Source: Clostridium_AQ sp900552125
GTDB lineage: Bacteria; Bacillota_I; Bacilli_A; Erysipelotrichales; Erysipelotrichaceae
Assembly (NCBI GenBank): GCA_037892765.1
Contig: JBBKBW010000026.1
Direction: 5' to 3' (one strand)
Length of the DNA stretch: 35,616 bases
The notes under the pieces were generated by a model. That model saw nothing but the letters and a program-made list of their open reading frames with translations, ran no database searches and was not told the origin of the DNA. Both the position numbers and the translations under genes were made by a program. Of the stretch, positions 9,250 through 17,475 are shown in pieces (position 1 is the stretch's first letter; the number at the start of each line of letters is the position of its first letter).

Positions 9250-9513
9250 CTATTTCAATAAAGCAGAGATAATCTGTTCGATTTCATCTACTTTTTCTTC
9301 CGCATCTTGATTATCAATAGCAGTTAATACGCAACTATGAAGATGCCCACTTAATATATGTTTATTCGCTTTTTTTAATAACGCTGTTGACGCAGAAATC
9401 TGATTAGAAATGTCTATACAATAACGACCTTCCTCAATCATACGGATAATACCATCTATCTGCCCTCTGGCAGTTTTTAAATTTTGTAATGCTTTTTTTC
9501 TTTCATCACTCAT
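9250..9513 (-). CDS. csoR: CsoR-family copper-sensing repressor
   Basis: This 87-residue all-helical DNA-binding protein belongs to the CsoR/RcnR family. The Cu(I) ligand triad C32, H57 and C61 is intact (RYCIDIS and GHLHSC), with spacing identical to that of the characterised mycobacterial CsoR (36/61/65). This points to copper rather than nickel, cobalt or persulfide sensing. It is the first gene of the operon with copA. The operator and ribosome binding site overlap directly upstream, indicating autoregulation. Confidence 0.94.
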   Translation of the reverse strand: MSDERKKALQNLKTARGQIDGIIRMIEEGRYCIDISNQISASTALLKKANKHILSGHLHSCVLTAIDNQDAEEKVDEIEQIISALLK

Positions 9514-9518
9514 AAACT

Positions 9519-9536
9519 ACCTCCCCTAGGGGGTGT
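9519..9536 (-). promoter_or_regulatory. CsoR operator overlapping the csoR ribosome binding site
   Basis: A perfect palindrome CCCCTAGGGG (9523-9532), with near-symmetric ACC/TGT flanks, matches the GC-rich dyad bound by CsoR proteins. It stands out from the AT-rich surroundings. It sits downstream of the predicted transcription start and includes the GGGGAGG ribosome binding site, so bound repressor would block early elongation. Confidence 0.75.
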
Positions 9537-9549
9537 CCCTAGCATTGTT

Positions 9550-9578
9550 ATTATATACAACTTATACAAATACGTCAA
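9550..9578 (-). promoter_or_regulatory. csoR-copA promoter
   Basis: On the minus strand, TTGACG (9573-9578), a 17-base spacer and TATAAT (9550-9555) form a near-consensus sigma-A promoter. The expected transcript start, near 9543, is just before the operator. Confidence 0.85.
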
Positions 9579-9608
9579 CACATTTGTTTACCATCTTTAA
9601 CATATACG

Positions 9609-9632
9609 AAAAAAAGAGCGATTCAATCGCCC
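9609..9632 (-). terminator. Terminator of the LRR gene
   Basis: On the minus strand, GGGCGAT-TGA-ATCGCTC is followed by seven T. The stem begins right at the stop codon region of the LRR gene. Confidence 0.8.
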
Positions 9633-9633
9633 T

Positions 9634-11079
9634 TTAATACGAGAATTTATCATAATATTCCATATCTTCTAATACTGTAATATCTTCAATAGGATTTTCA
9701 TCTAAACGAAGTTCATACAAGTTTTTAAGTTTTGCTAAAGGAGTAACATCACTTACATAGTTAGCTTTCAATGTCAATGAGCTTAGATAGATACAATCTT
9801 CTAATGGACTAAGATCCATTACCCCATTATGATCTAAACGTAAAGAAGTTAAATTAATTAATTTCTTTAATGGAGTTAAATCTGTGATAACATTATTGTA
9901 TAAATCAATAGAGCTTAAATTAGTTAAGTCCTTTAATGGAGTAATATCTGAAATATTATTATAGGATAAACCTAAACACTCTAAATTCACCATGTCTTCT
10001 AATGATGAAATACTTTGTATATTATTGTTTCCTACATCTAATGTTGTCATTTCATCACAACCTTTTAATACATCAATATTTTTAATATGATTATTAAAGA
10101 CATTTAATTCTACCAATTCCTTCGCATCCTTTAAGAAATCAATGTTATGTAAGAAACAGGAACTTGCCTTGAAATAACGAAGCTTTTTCATATCTTTTAG
10201 AACTTCTGTATGCTCTACTTTATTTTCACTGATATCCAGTTTTTCCATCTTATTTAAGCCTTTTAAACAACGAACATCAGTTAGCCCCGTTTGAATAGCA
10301 CGAATATCTTTTAGATTTTTTAATTTCTTCAAGAAAGAAAAATCTTTGATTTTATTAAATGATATATCTAATATCTCTAAGTTATCAAACTCTTCCAAAA
10401 TACTTAAATCCGTTAAATATTGATTATTTGATAAATTCAGACTTTTTAGTGTATGTTTCATATATTGTAACGGAGATAAGTCAGAAAATAAGTTTGTAGA
10501 TAAATCAAGCACTTCTATATTTTTCAAATAATTCAGATCCGCAATATCATATAACCACATTTTATTCATATGGAGTTCTTTTAACTCATTCAATGTACCT
10601 AAGATACTTAATGGAAATGGTCCATTTTCAATTCCTACATATAATTTTTTTAGTTTTTTTACATTTTCCAGATAAACTAAATTATCGACTTTACTACGTT
10701 CCAGGTTTAACTCTTCAAGATTAATCATACCAGCCAGAGCACTGATATCCATGGTATATAAGTTATTACGTGAAATATCTAAACGTAAGAGTTGTCGAAA
10801 TTCTCTTAATGCCTGAATGTCACGCAACATGTTTTTAGAAAGATTCAATACTTCTATTTCTCTTAAATCTTTAATTGGGGTAAGATCCTCAATTGCATTT
10901 CCGCATAAATCCAAATATGTTAAGTTAACTGCATATTGTAAACCTTCTAGAGAAATGATTCCATTGCTTCTTGCGGATAAAGTTGTTAAATCCTCTAGTT
11001 TTTTTTCAGTTATTTCTTCCTCAGATATCTGCAAAGTTCTCGCAATAGCACTACGCAGCATTTCATCTTGAATCAACAT
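9634..11079 (-). CDS. Cytoplasmic leucine-rich-repeat protein (internalin-type repeats)
   Basis: The start is set at the ATG at 11079 (MLIQDEML), eight bases after CGGAGG; earlier ATGs lie in or before the ribosome binding site. The product is 481 residues. An N-terminal helical cap (about 1-50, ending in ISLEGLQYA) resembles that of bacterial surface LRR proteins. It is followed by 19 tandem repeats of mostly 22 residues with the pattern LxxLxLxxNxIxDxxxL, running to the C-terminus. There is no signal peptide, transmembrane segment, LPXTG or other anchor, so it should stay in the cytoplasm as a protein-binding solenoid. Partner unknown. It is monocistronic. Confidence 0.85.
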   Translation of the reverse strand: MLIQDEMLRSAIARTLQISEEEITEKKLEDLTTLSARSNGIISLEGLQYAVNLTYLDLCGNAIEDLTPIKDLREIEVLNLSKNMLRDIQALREFRQLLRLDISRNNLYTMDISALAGMINLEELNLERSKVDNLVYLENVKKLKKLYVGIENGPFPLSILGTLNELKELHMNKMWLYDIADLNYLKNIEVLDLSTNLFSDLSPLQYMKHTLKSLNLSNNQYLTDLSILEEFDNLEILDISFNKIKDFSFLKKLKNLKDIRAIQTGLTDVRCLKGLNKMEKLDISENKVEHTEVLKDMKKLRYFKASSCFLHNIDFLKDAKELVELNVFNNHIKNIDVLKGCDEMTTLDVGNNNIQSISSLEDMVNLECLGLSYNNISDITPLKDLTNLSSIDLYNNVITDLTPLKKLINLTSLRLDHNGVMDLSPLEDCIYLSSLTLKANYVSDVTPLAKLKNLYELRLDENPIEDITVLEDMEYYDKFSY

Positions 11080-11177
11080 AAACATTCCTCCGTTCTTTTT
11101 ATTACGATTCAATTATACCCTAAAATCATAAAATTTGAAACTGCTTACAAGAAAAAAGACAAATCCAAAAATAAAGA

Positions 11178-11206
11178 TTGACTTTCCTTTTTGAAAGTGA
11201 TATTGT
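11178..11206 (+). promoter_or_regulatory. cspA promoter
   Basis: TTGACT (11178-11183), a 17-base spacer and TATTGT (11201-11206) form a good sigma-A promoter. The transcript would carry a leader of about 130 bases before the ATG at 11343. Confidence 0.7.
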
Positions 11207-11238
11207 TTAGAGGTAATAAAAAGCAATAAATATGATTT

Positions 11239-11298
11239 CACAAGTCTGGAATTATACTTATATGTTCAATGTAGTTAATCCAGTTTTGTGATTTTTTT
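11239..11298 (+). promoter_or_regulatory. Structured cspA leader with terminator-like hairpin
   Basis: CACAAGTCTGGA (11239-11250) pairs with TCCAGTTTTGTG (11279-11290) over about 11 of 12 positions, counting one G-U pair. ATTTTTTT follows directly. The element lies wholly inside the 5' leader, about 45 bases before the cspA ribosome binding site. It has the shape of an intrinsic terminator, so it may act as an attenuator or as a temperature-sensitive fold. Cold-shock mRNAs are known for long regulatory leaders; the attenuator reading is inference. Confidence 0.5.
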
Positions 11299-11342
11299 AT
11301 ACATTGAGAGCTTCTTATTTCACATTATAGGAGGTACAGAGA

Positions 11343-11543
11343 ATGAGTACAGGTAAAGTAAAATGGTTTAATGCAGAAAAGGGATATGGATTTATCACAT
11401 CAGAAGAAGGAAAGGACATTTTTGTTCATTATTCTAGTATTCAGTGTGACGGTTTCCGTACACTAGAAGAAGGACAGACTGTTAACTACGAAGTAATCGA
11501 AAGTGATCGTGGACAGCAGGCCGCAAACGTTACAGTTGCATAG
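11343..11543 (+). CDS. cspA: Cold-shock protein, CspA family
   Basis: The 66-residue product is a single cold-shock (OB-fold) domain that binds single-stranded RNA and DNA and melts mRNA structure. Both RNA-binding motifs are intact: RNP1 KGYGFI (about residues 13-18) and RNP2 DIFVHY (about 25-30), with the usual opening GKVKWFNAEKG. GGAGG precedes the ATG. The gene has its own promoter, a long structured leader and a strong terminator, as expected for a highly expressed cold-shock gene. Confidence 0.95.
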   Translation: MSTGKVKWFNAEKGYGFITSEEGKDIFVHYSSIQCDGFRTLEEGQTVNYEVIESDRGQQAANVTVA

Positions 11544-11558
11544 TAAAGCATAATTTTT

Positions 11559-11587
11559 AAGAACCGGTTTCACTGGTTCTTTTTTTT
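11559..11587 (+). terminator. Terminator of cspA
   Basis: AAGAACC and GGTTCTT form a 7-bp stem around a 9-base loop, followed by a run of T to 11587. Confidence 0.88.
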
Positions 11588-11644
11588 GCTTTTCTTTTTA
11601 GCTTTGATTGCATATAATGAATATTGAAGAAAGGATGTGACTTT

Positions 11645-12124
11645 ATGGATCGATTAGAATTAGTTCGTGAACAAATAGACCGTATCATTCAAAAAATGAA
11701 TAAAGAAGAAGAACGAAAATTTGCTTATATCCATGTCTATGGTGTTGCACAGGCAGCCGCTTTATTAGCAGTCACTCGTAAGCAAGATGTAGAACTATGC
11801 TGTATAGCCGCCATGTTGCATGATGTAGCACTTTACGCATTGAACTGTCCTCATAAAGATCATGCCAAAAAGAGTGCAGAATATGCAAAAAATCTTCTTG
11901 AAAAAATGAATGTATTTAATGAAGAAGAAATACAAATAATAGTCTATATGATTTCTTTACATTCCAATAAAATGGTACGTCATGATGGAGTAATGGCTGA
12001 ACTTTTAAAAGATGCCGATGTCTTACAGCATTATCTCTATAATCCTAGAATCGAACTTTCAGATAAAGATAAAGTTCGCCTATTCTACTTATTAGAAACC
12101 CTCAAATCAGAAAATCCACAGTAG
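11645..12124 (+). CDS. HD-domain protein, probable phosphohydrolase
   Basis: The start is the ATG at 11645 (MDRLELVREQ), with AAAGGA nine or so bases before; the TTG at 11624 has no site. The 159-residue product has the HD metal-binding pattern: H30 (YIHVYGV), H59-D60 (MLHD), H73 or H106 as further ligands, and D123/D125 (LKDADVLQHY). This fits the uncharacterised stand-alone HD phosphohydrolases (YedJ or YfbR-like scale), which act on nucleotides or cyclic dinucleotides. Substrate cannot be read from sequence. It is a single gene between two terminators. Confidence 0.85.
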   Translation: MDRLELVREQIDRIIQKMNKEEERKFAYIHVYGVAQAAALLAVTRKQDVELCCIAAMLHDVALYALNCPHKDHAKKSAEYAKNLLEKMNVFNEEEIQIIVYMISLHSNKMVRHDGVMAELLKDADVLQHYLYNPRIELSDKDKVRLFYLLETLKSENPQ

Positions 12125-12145
12125 TTTTGCACTTTTCCACATTAC

Positions 12146-12224
12146 TTTTCCACATTGCTGTGGAAAACTAAAAGAGCTATGACAAATTAGAAAATAGAAA
12201 TCCTGTAAGTCATAGCTTTTTTCT
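12146..12224 (+). terminator. Two hairpins ending the HD gene transcript
   Basis: TTTTCCAC/GTGGAAAA (12146-12167, 8 bp) is followed by a larger stem, AGCTATGAC (12175-12183) with GTCATAGCT (12209-12217), and TTTTTTCT. The second is a good intrinsic terminator. Nothing gene-like was found in 12225-12485, which is AT-rich with no plausible ribosome binding site plus frame. Confidence 0.75.
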
Positions 12225-12485
12225 TATATTATTACGATAGGCAAACATAACTTCTTATCAGAAGCTAAATTTTATCTTTTTTTGATTATTAACTTTTTCT
12301 GTAAGGTGATTTCATCTAGATTGTGAAAAGATATCCCTAGACATTCTCCGAGAAAAGATCATGCTTCTTTCACTCCATCTATCTGCATCTATACTCTAAC
12401 AATATTTTACAACTATATTGGTTATATGTCGTTTTTCACATTTACACATCTATTGTCGACTTTACCACCTATATTTATGCCATTC

Positions 12486-12525
12486 AAAAAAAAAAACGAA
12501 ACAGCGATATAAACTGTTTCGTTTT
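12486..12525 (-). terminator. Terminator of the two-component operon
   Basis: On the minus strand, a perfect 12-bp stem (AAAACGAAACAG/CTGTTTCGTTTT) with a 9-base loop is followed by a run of T. It lies just after the histidine kinase stop codon. Confidence 0.9.
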
Positions 12526-12528
12526 CAT

Positions 12529-13935
12529 TTACTTTTTACTTCCCTTTTTATTCGAGGTCTTTGGTTTCGTAATTCTAAATATGACACCTTCAGCCATATT
12601 TTCACCAACTACATCATATCCATTAGCACTAACTACTTTAGCAACAATAGATAATCCTAATCCAAATTTACCGCCTTTTCCCATTTCATAAGGCTTAAAC
12701 AATACCTTTAGACGATCTTCTTCCATACATGGACCATCATTTGCTATTGTTAAGCCATCTTCCTCATTCAAATGAATATCAATCGTTGTTTTCGCATAGC
12801 GCAAAGCATTCTCAATAATATTTTCCACTGCAACACGCCATGGTTCTGCCAAACCGTCGAAATATACTTCTTCTAAATCAGTAAGAATTTGAATATCAGT
12901 TCGTATAGCCTTCGTATTTTGAACTACAGTTTCCACAATTTCCTGCATATTAGAGCTAATACCTTCACAATCCTGTGAAATCAGATATTCTACACGATTC
13001 ATAAATAATAATGAATGTACTTTCTGTTCCAGTCGATCTGCATTTTCAATGATTACATCAACACTTTTTTCTAATGTATCATAAGGATAAATACCATCTT
13101 TAATACTCTCACCATAACTTTTTATTGTCGCAATCGGTGTTTTTAAATCATGGGAAATATTATGAATCATTTCTTCCTTTGTTTTCTCTTGTTTACGTAA
13201 TTCTTCACGCATACTAATCAAAGCATCTGCTAATTCACCAATTTCATCGCTTCGATTCACGTGTAATTCTGCATCTTTCCCTAGTTTTATACGTTCTATA
13301 TAATTACGAATCTGATTTAAAGGATGTAATAAAGACATTACCCACATCATTAACACAATGAAGAAGAAACCTACTACGATTACCGTAATATAAACAACAC
13401 TATTAATAATAGAGCTTTCTAATTTTCCCATATTATCACTATACATTTTACTGACAATCAATTGATTATCCGCGATTTTATAAATGCTGTAATATGAATC
13501 TCTTTCACCACTCACATTACGAACAATACCGTGATAAATTTTATCTTTAACCTGATAACTTTCATTTACACGAACGATATCCTTTGCAATACCTTTCCAC
13601 TCGGCACTTTCAAGATTCATTTCAGAAGTATTGTCACCTGCTAACGTAACCTCTGTCGTATTATCTTCTGTTTCTTTTATATATACATGAAATGAATCGA
13701 CTCCTGCTACCGAATTAATAAATTCTCTAGAACCGTCAAAGTCTTCAATCTCATCTGCCCAGCTAATCAGGATTGCATCTAATGAGCCATACATTTGCTG
13801 CTGTATTACCTGTGCAACATTGCCATTGATGTAAACGAAAAAGAATACTGCGAAAAAAGTCACAAAGAAAAATATTAACGCAAATAACTGCTGGGTCAAA
13901 GAAAGACTTTTGACAAACTCATTAAATCGTTTCAT
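12529..13935 (-). CDS. Sensor histidine kinase of a two-component system
   Basis: The 468-residue membrane kinase has a transmembrane helix at about 17-37 and an extracellular sensor domain at about 38-177 with no recognised fold. A second helix at about 178-200 and a HAMP linker (200-252) follow. The HisKA domain has phospho-acceptor H262 (HNISHDLKTP), and the HATPase domain has its N box (ENIIENALRYA) and G boxes (GKGGKFGLGLSIV). It autophosphorylates in response to an unknown envelope signal and passes phosphate to the regulator encoded just upstream; start and stop codons overlap by one base. No target operon is adjacent, so the regulon is unknown. Confidence 0.93.
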   Translation of the reverse strand: MKRFNEFVKSLSLTQQLFALIFFFVTFFAVFFFVYINGNVAQVIQQQMYGSLDAILISWADEIEDFDGSREFINSVAGVDSFHVYIKETEDNTTEVTLAGDNTSEMNLESAEWKGIAKDIVRVNESYQVKDKIYHGIVRNVSGERDSYYSIYKIADNQLIVSKMYSDNMGKLESSIINSVVYITVIVVGFFFIVLMMWVMSLLHPLNQIRNYIERIKLGKDAELHVNRSDEIGELADALISMREELRKQEKTKEEMIHNISHDLKTPIATIKSYGESIKDGIYPYDTLEKSVDVIIENADRLEQKVHSLLFMNRVEYLISQDCEGISSNMQEIVETVVQNTKAIRTDIQILTDLEEVYFDGLAEPWRVAVENIIENALRYAKTTIDIHLNEEDGLTIANDGPCMEEDRLKVLFKPYEMGKGGKFGLGLSIVAKVVSANGYDVVGENMAEGVIFRITKPKTSNKKGSKK

Positions 13936-14594
13936 TATCCTAAACGGTACCCATAACCGTAAATTGTATGAATATTCAAATTAGGAAGTTTTTTACGTAA
14001 TCTTCTTAAAGTATCATCAACTACACGATCACTACCAAAATAGTTTTCTTCCCATACGCTAGTTAAGATCTTATCTCGATTAAATGCCATTCCTTTATTT
14101 TTAATAAATAGCATCAATAAATCAAACTCTTTCGTTGTTAAGTCAATTTCCTGCCCATGATCAAATACTTTTCTTTGTTCTTCATCTAATTCATATCCAT
14201 CAACCATAATACGATTATTATCATCTTTATAAACACGTTTGATGACATTATTAACACGTAATACTAATTCTTTTGGAGAGAATGGTTTCGTGATATAATC
14301 ATCACTTCCCTTTTCAAGTCCTATGATACGATCAAATTCTTTATCACGTGCGGACATGAAAATTACTGGTATATCTTTTCCCTGTAAGCGAATATCTTCG
14401 ATAAGGTCAAAACCGCTCTTATCATCTAACATTATATCTAAAATCCATAGATGAACATCATCATCCATAACATGAGCACTTGCTTCTTCATATGTATAAT
14501 ATGAACGAACTTCATACCCTTCCTTTTTTAAATATTGATTTACAAGGTCATTAATTGCCTTTTCATCTTCTACTACGCAAATTACCTTCTTCAT
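13935..14594 (-). CDS. OmpR/PhoB-family response regulator
   Basis: The receiver domain (about 1-118) has the acidic pocket (VEDE near residue 10), phospho-acceptor D53 (LDIML), S81 and K103 (TKPF). A winged-helix DNA-binding domain follows (about 125-219), with the typical LTTKEFDLLMLF and IHTIYGYGYRL motifs. At 219 residues it has normal length. It is the first gene of the pair with the histidine kinase, preceded by GAGGTGAGG. Targets are unknown; nearby genes carry no obvious shared operator. Confidence 0.94.
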   Translation of the reverse strand: MKKVICVVEDEKAINDLVNQYLKKEGYEVRSYYTYEEASAHVMDDDVHLWILDIMLDDKSGFDLIEDIRLQGKDIPVIFMSARDKEFDRIIGLEKGSDDYITKPFSPKELVLRVNNVIKRVYKDDNNRIMVDGYELDEEQRKVFDHGQEIDLTTKEFDLLMLFIKNKGMAFNRDKILTSVWEENYFGSDRVVDDTLRRLRKKLPNLNIHTIYGYGYRLG

Positions 14595-14700
14595 TTTACC
14601 TCACCTCTTACTCCTATTTTAGAACAAATTATGTGAAAAAAAAAGGGTTTTTCCATATAGTAAGTGAAAACTAGATGAATCTTTACTTATTAACTATATT

Positions 14701-14737
14701 GAAAGGGAACTTTGTATTTTTATATAAGTTCCCTTTC
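14701..14737 (-). terminator. Terminator after glmM
   Basis: A perfect 12-bp inverted repeat (GAAAGGGAACTT/AAGTTCCCTTTC, 14-base loop) lies 7 bases past the glmM stop codon. T-rich sequence is stronger on the plus-strand side, so efficiency on the minus strand is uncertain. Confidence 0.65.
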
Positions 14738-14743
14738 TTTTAT

Positions 14744-16078
14744 TTATAATCCTTTTTCATTAATAAAATCAATAATACGGTTTACATACAAAGAACATAG
14801 TTCATCTGTTTTAGCTTCTACCATGACACGAATTAAAGGTTCAGTACCGCTTGGACGAACTAAGATACGCCCTTCATCACCTAATTCTTTCGCAACTTGA
14901 TCTACAGCTTCTAATAATTCTGCATCTTCCATAGCAGCTTGTTTATCTTTCACTGGAGTATTGATTAATAGCTGTGGATAGATAAATAAATCTTCACTTA
15001 ATTGTTTTAAGGATTTTTTAGTATCCACCATGATTTCCAGCAGTTTCATAGCTGTTAATAAGCCATCTCCTGTATTCGCATGAGCATTGAAAATAATATG
15101 CCCGCTTTGTTCACCGCCAATGGAATAATCATGTTCTTTCATACATTCAAACACATATTTATCTCCAACTGCAGTCTGTTCATATTTGATGCCTTTTGCA
15201 CTTAACGCATGATATAATCCTAGATTACTCATTACCGTAGTTACAACAACATCATCATGTAATAGTCCTTTTTCTTTCATATAAGAACCACAGATATACA
15301 TTGTATGATCTCCATCGATTAGATTTCCATCTTCATCAACTGCAATCAATCGATCCGCATCTCCATCAAAAGCAAATCCAACATGATAGTCGCCTTCTTT
15401 CATACGCTGCTGTAATTCTTCCGGATGAGTAGAACCGCATTTCGTATTGATGTTAACACCATTTGGAGTAGAATGCAGTACTTCTACATTTGCGCCTAGC
15501 TCCTGTAAAGTTTGAGCTGCACAGCTTGTAGCACTACCATTAGCCAAATCTAATAGAATATTCATTCCTGTTAAATTTACAGGTACAATTTCTTTTAACC
15601 AGGATTCATAAAGCTGTAAACCATCTTTCCATTCAATTGCACAGCCAATTCCTTCTTCATGAGCAACTTCGATTTCGATTTCATCATCCATGTATTTCTC
15701 AATTTCTAATTCAATTTCCGGATTCATTTTACAGCCTTCTCCATTAAACAATTTAATACCATTGTCATGGAAAGGATTATGGCTTGCGGAAACCATGATT
15801 CCGCAATCAAAATGTTCTTTTCCGATCAAATAAGATACTGCAGGAGTAGGACATACACCTAATAAATAAACATTTGCCCCACAAGCAGCTGCCCCAGCAG
15901 CTAAGCCCATCTCGAACATATCACTTGATAAACGTGTATCTTTCCCTATCAAAATTTTCGCATGACGTTCTTTTCCATAATACCATCCTAGATATTGACC
16001 AATCTTAATAGCCATTTCTAAAGTTAAAGTATCATTTGCTTTTCCTCTGCATCCATCTGTTCCAAAATATTTTCCCAT
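14744..16078 (-). CDS. glmM: Phosphoglucosamine mutase
   Basis: GlmM interconverts glucosamine-6-phosphate and glucosamine-1-phosphate, an early step toward UDP-GlcNAc and peptidoglycan. The 444-residue product has the family's four-domain layout. Visible motifs are the opening FGTDGCRG, the catalytic phosphoserine S99 in SASHNPFHDNG, the Mg-binding DGDADR loop, and the C-terminal phosphate-binding RPSGTEPLIRVM. It is the last gene of cdaA-cdaR-glmM, beginning 14 bases after cdaR. In other Firmicutes GlmM binds and modulates CdaA, which explains the conserved order. Confidence 0.96.
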   Translation of the reverse strand: MGKYFGTDGCRGKANDTLTLEMAIKIGQYLGWYYGKERHAKILIGKDTRLSSDMFEMGLAAGAAACGANVYLLGVCPTPAVSYLIGKEHFDCGIMVSASHNPFHDNGIKLFNGEGCKMNPEIELEIEKYMDDEIEIEVAHEEGIGCAIEWKDGLQLYESWLKEIVPVNLTGMNILLDLANGSATSCAAQTLQELGANVEVLHSTPNGVNINTKCGSTHPEELQQRMKEGDYHVGFAFDGDADRLIAVDEDGNLIDGDHTMYICGSYMKEKGLLHDDVVVTTVMSNLGLYHALSAKGIKYEQTAVGDKYVFECMKEHDYSIGGEQSGHIIFNAHANTGDGLLTAMKLLEIMVDTKKSLKQLSEDLFIYPQLLINTPVKDKQAAMEDAELLEAVDQVAKELGDEGRILVRPSGTEPLIRVMVEAKTDELCSLYVNRIIDFINEKGL

Positions 16079-16092
16079 AATTACATCCTTTC

Positions 16093-17475
16093 TTAATCCT
16101 CTTCAATACTGCCGGTTACATCAATCATAACACTTGCTTTTTGTAATTCATATGTCGCTAGTTTGTTTTTACCTTCTACAATCAGAGATTGTTCATATGT
16201 TCCTGCCTCATCAATTTTAGATAAATCTACATATACTTTAATATCGTCTTTTTTAATTTTCTCAATTACATTTTCAGCACCTTTAATAGTAACATCTACT
16301 TTTGAAGAACTTCCTTTTGCTATTGAATACTGTAATCCATCGACTTTATTTTTAAAAGTCACCGGCACATCTTTAATAACACGTTCTTTCGTATCTGTTA
16401 ATTTAATTGATATATTGACAATATTGCTAGAGATCTTTGTTACTCCATTTGGCATAATAATCGGCATTGATATTTCTTTATTACTTGTTAATGTAGAGGC
16501 AGGTATTGTAATCGGAATTTCTTCAATGCTATCTAACACCTGCTGTTTACCATATACCGTTACATATTCAATATCCGATGTATAAGATTCTATCGACTTA
16601 TTGTTTGGAATCACGCCAGTTGGATTTAAAGTAATCGGCACATCTTTACTAGGTTTACTAACCTTTACACTTGCAGTTAAGGTTTCAGGAATAATATCGA
16701 CATCCATCAGATTTCCATCTGCATCATATGCCACTACTGTAGCTTTTGTCTCAAAATCAGACTTTACATTTTCATCAACTTTAATCAAAGCCTTCACAAA
16801 AGCAATTTTATCTAGTGTCTCACTATCTGAGCGCACTAAAACTTCACCCTGGTCTAAAACTGGTTCTGATAAGTCATAGATAGAGTCCATCTGCTGACGA
16901 TTTACAAAATCATAGCCAACTGTAAAACGACGAATGGATTTACGCTTGATCGTCACAACTGCATTAGATGGTTCTAAAACAACATCTACATTTGCAGGAA
17001 CACCTTCAGCTTCAAGCTTCACTTCATGTGTACCTTCTGTTAGATCAGACATATCCGCAACGATTTTAAAACGACTCTGCTGCTTTACATTTCGTATAGA
17101 TGCAATATCTCCAATAAGCTTAACATTAACTGTTTCAGGGATACCGCTAACTTCATATGCCTGATCCGAAATAATTTGTGATACCTGCATTTCTCCAAGG
17201 TCTTGTGCACTCTGCACATTTTCTAAAAAATTAGTTCCCTGTGCATTAAACGTCACATAAAATAATACTGCAAGTATCAACGCAACAATTTTTCCATGTT
17301 TTTCATTAAACAGCAGTTTATCCAGCCATCCGCTTATCCAGCGAAAGAATTTTCCAACTTTGATTTCAATACTTTCATATGTCTTCGCAAAGGTCTGCCC
17401 TTTTTCCGCAATCGCCTTAGCTAATTCCGTTTTTCCTTCCGAACTTAACTGAATCTTCTTCTTTCTTTTTGCCAC
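16093..17475 (-). CDS. cdaR: CdaR, YbbR-domain regulator of diadenylate cyclase
   Basis: The gene begins with GTG that overlaps the cdaA stop (TAGTG), so the two are translationally coupled. The 460-residue product has a basic cytoplasmic N-terminus of about 60 residues, one transmembrane helix (about 64-80, VALILAVLFYVTF) and about four extracellular YbbR repeats. These repeats share patterns such as VSGIPETVNVKLIGD, VKVSKPSKDVPI and KDVPVTFKN. CdaR modulates CdaA activity across the membrane. The N-terminal cytoplasmic part is longer than in Bacillus or Listeria YbbR proteins. Confidence 0.93.
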   Translation of the reverse strand: MAKRKKKIQLSSEGKTELAKAIAEKGQTFAKTYESIEIKVGKFFRWISGWLDKLLFNEKHGKIVALILAVLFYVTFNAQGTNFLENVQSAQDLGEMQVSQIISDQAYEVSGIPETVNVKLIGDIASIRNVKQQSRFKIVADMSDLTEGTHEVKLEAEGVPANVDVVLEPSNAVVTIKRKSIRRFTVGYDFVNRQQMDSIYDLSEPVLDQGEVLVRSDSETLDKIAFVKALIKVDENVKSDFETKATVVAYDADGNLMDVDIIPETLTASVKVSKPSKDVPITLNPTGVIPNNKSIESYTSDIEYVTVYGKQQVLDSIEEIPITIPASTLTSNKEISMPIIMPNGVTKISSNIVNISIKLTDTKERVIKDVPVTFKNKVDGLQYSIAKGSSSKVDVTIKGAENVIEKIKKDDIKVYVDLSKIDEAGTYEQSLIVEGKNKLATYELQKASVMIDVTGSIEED

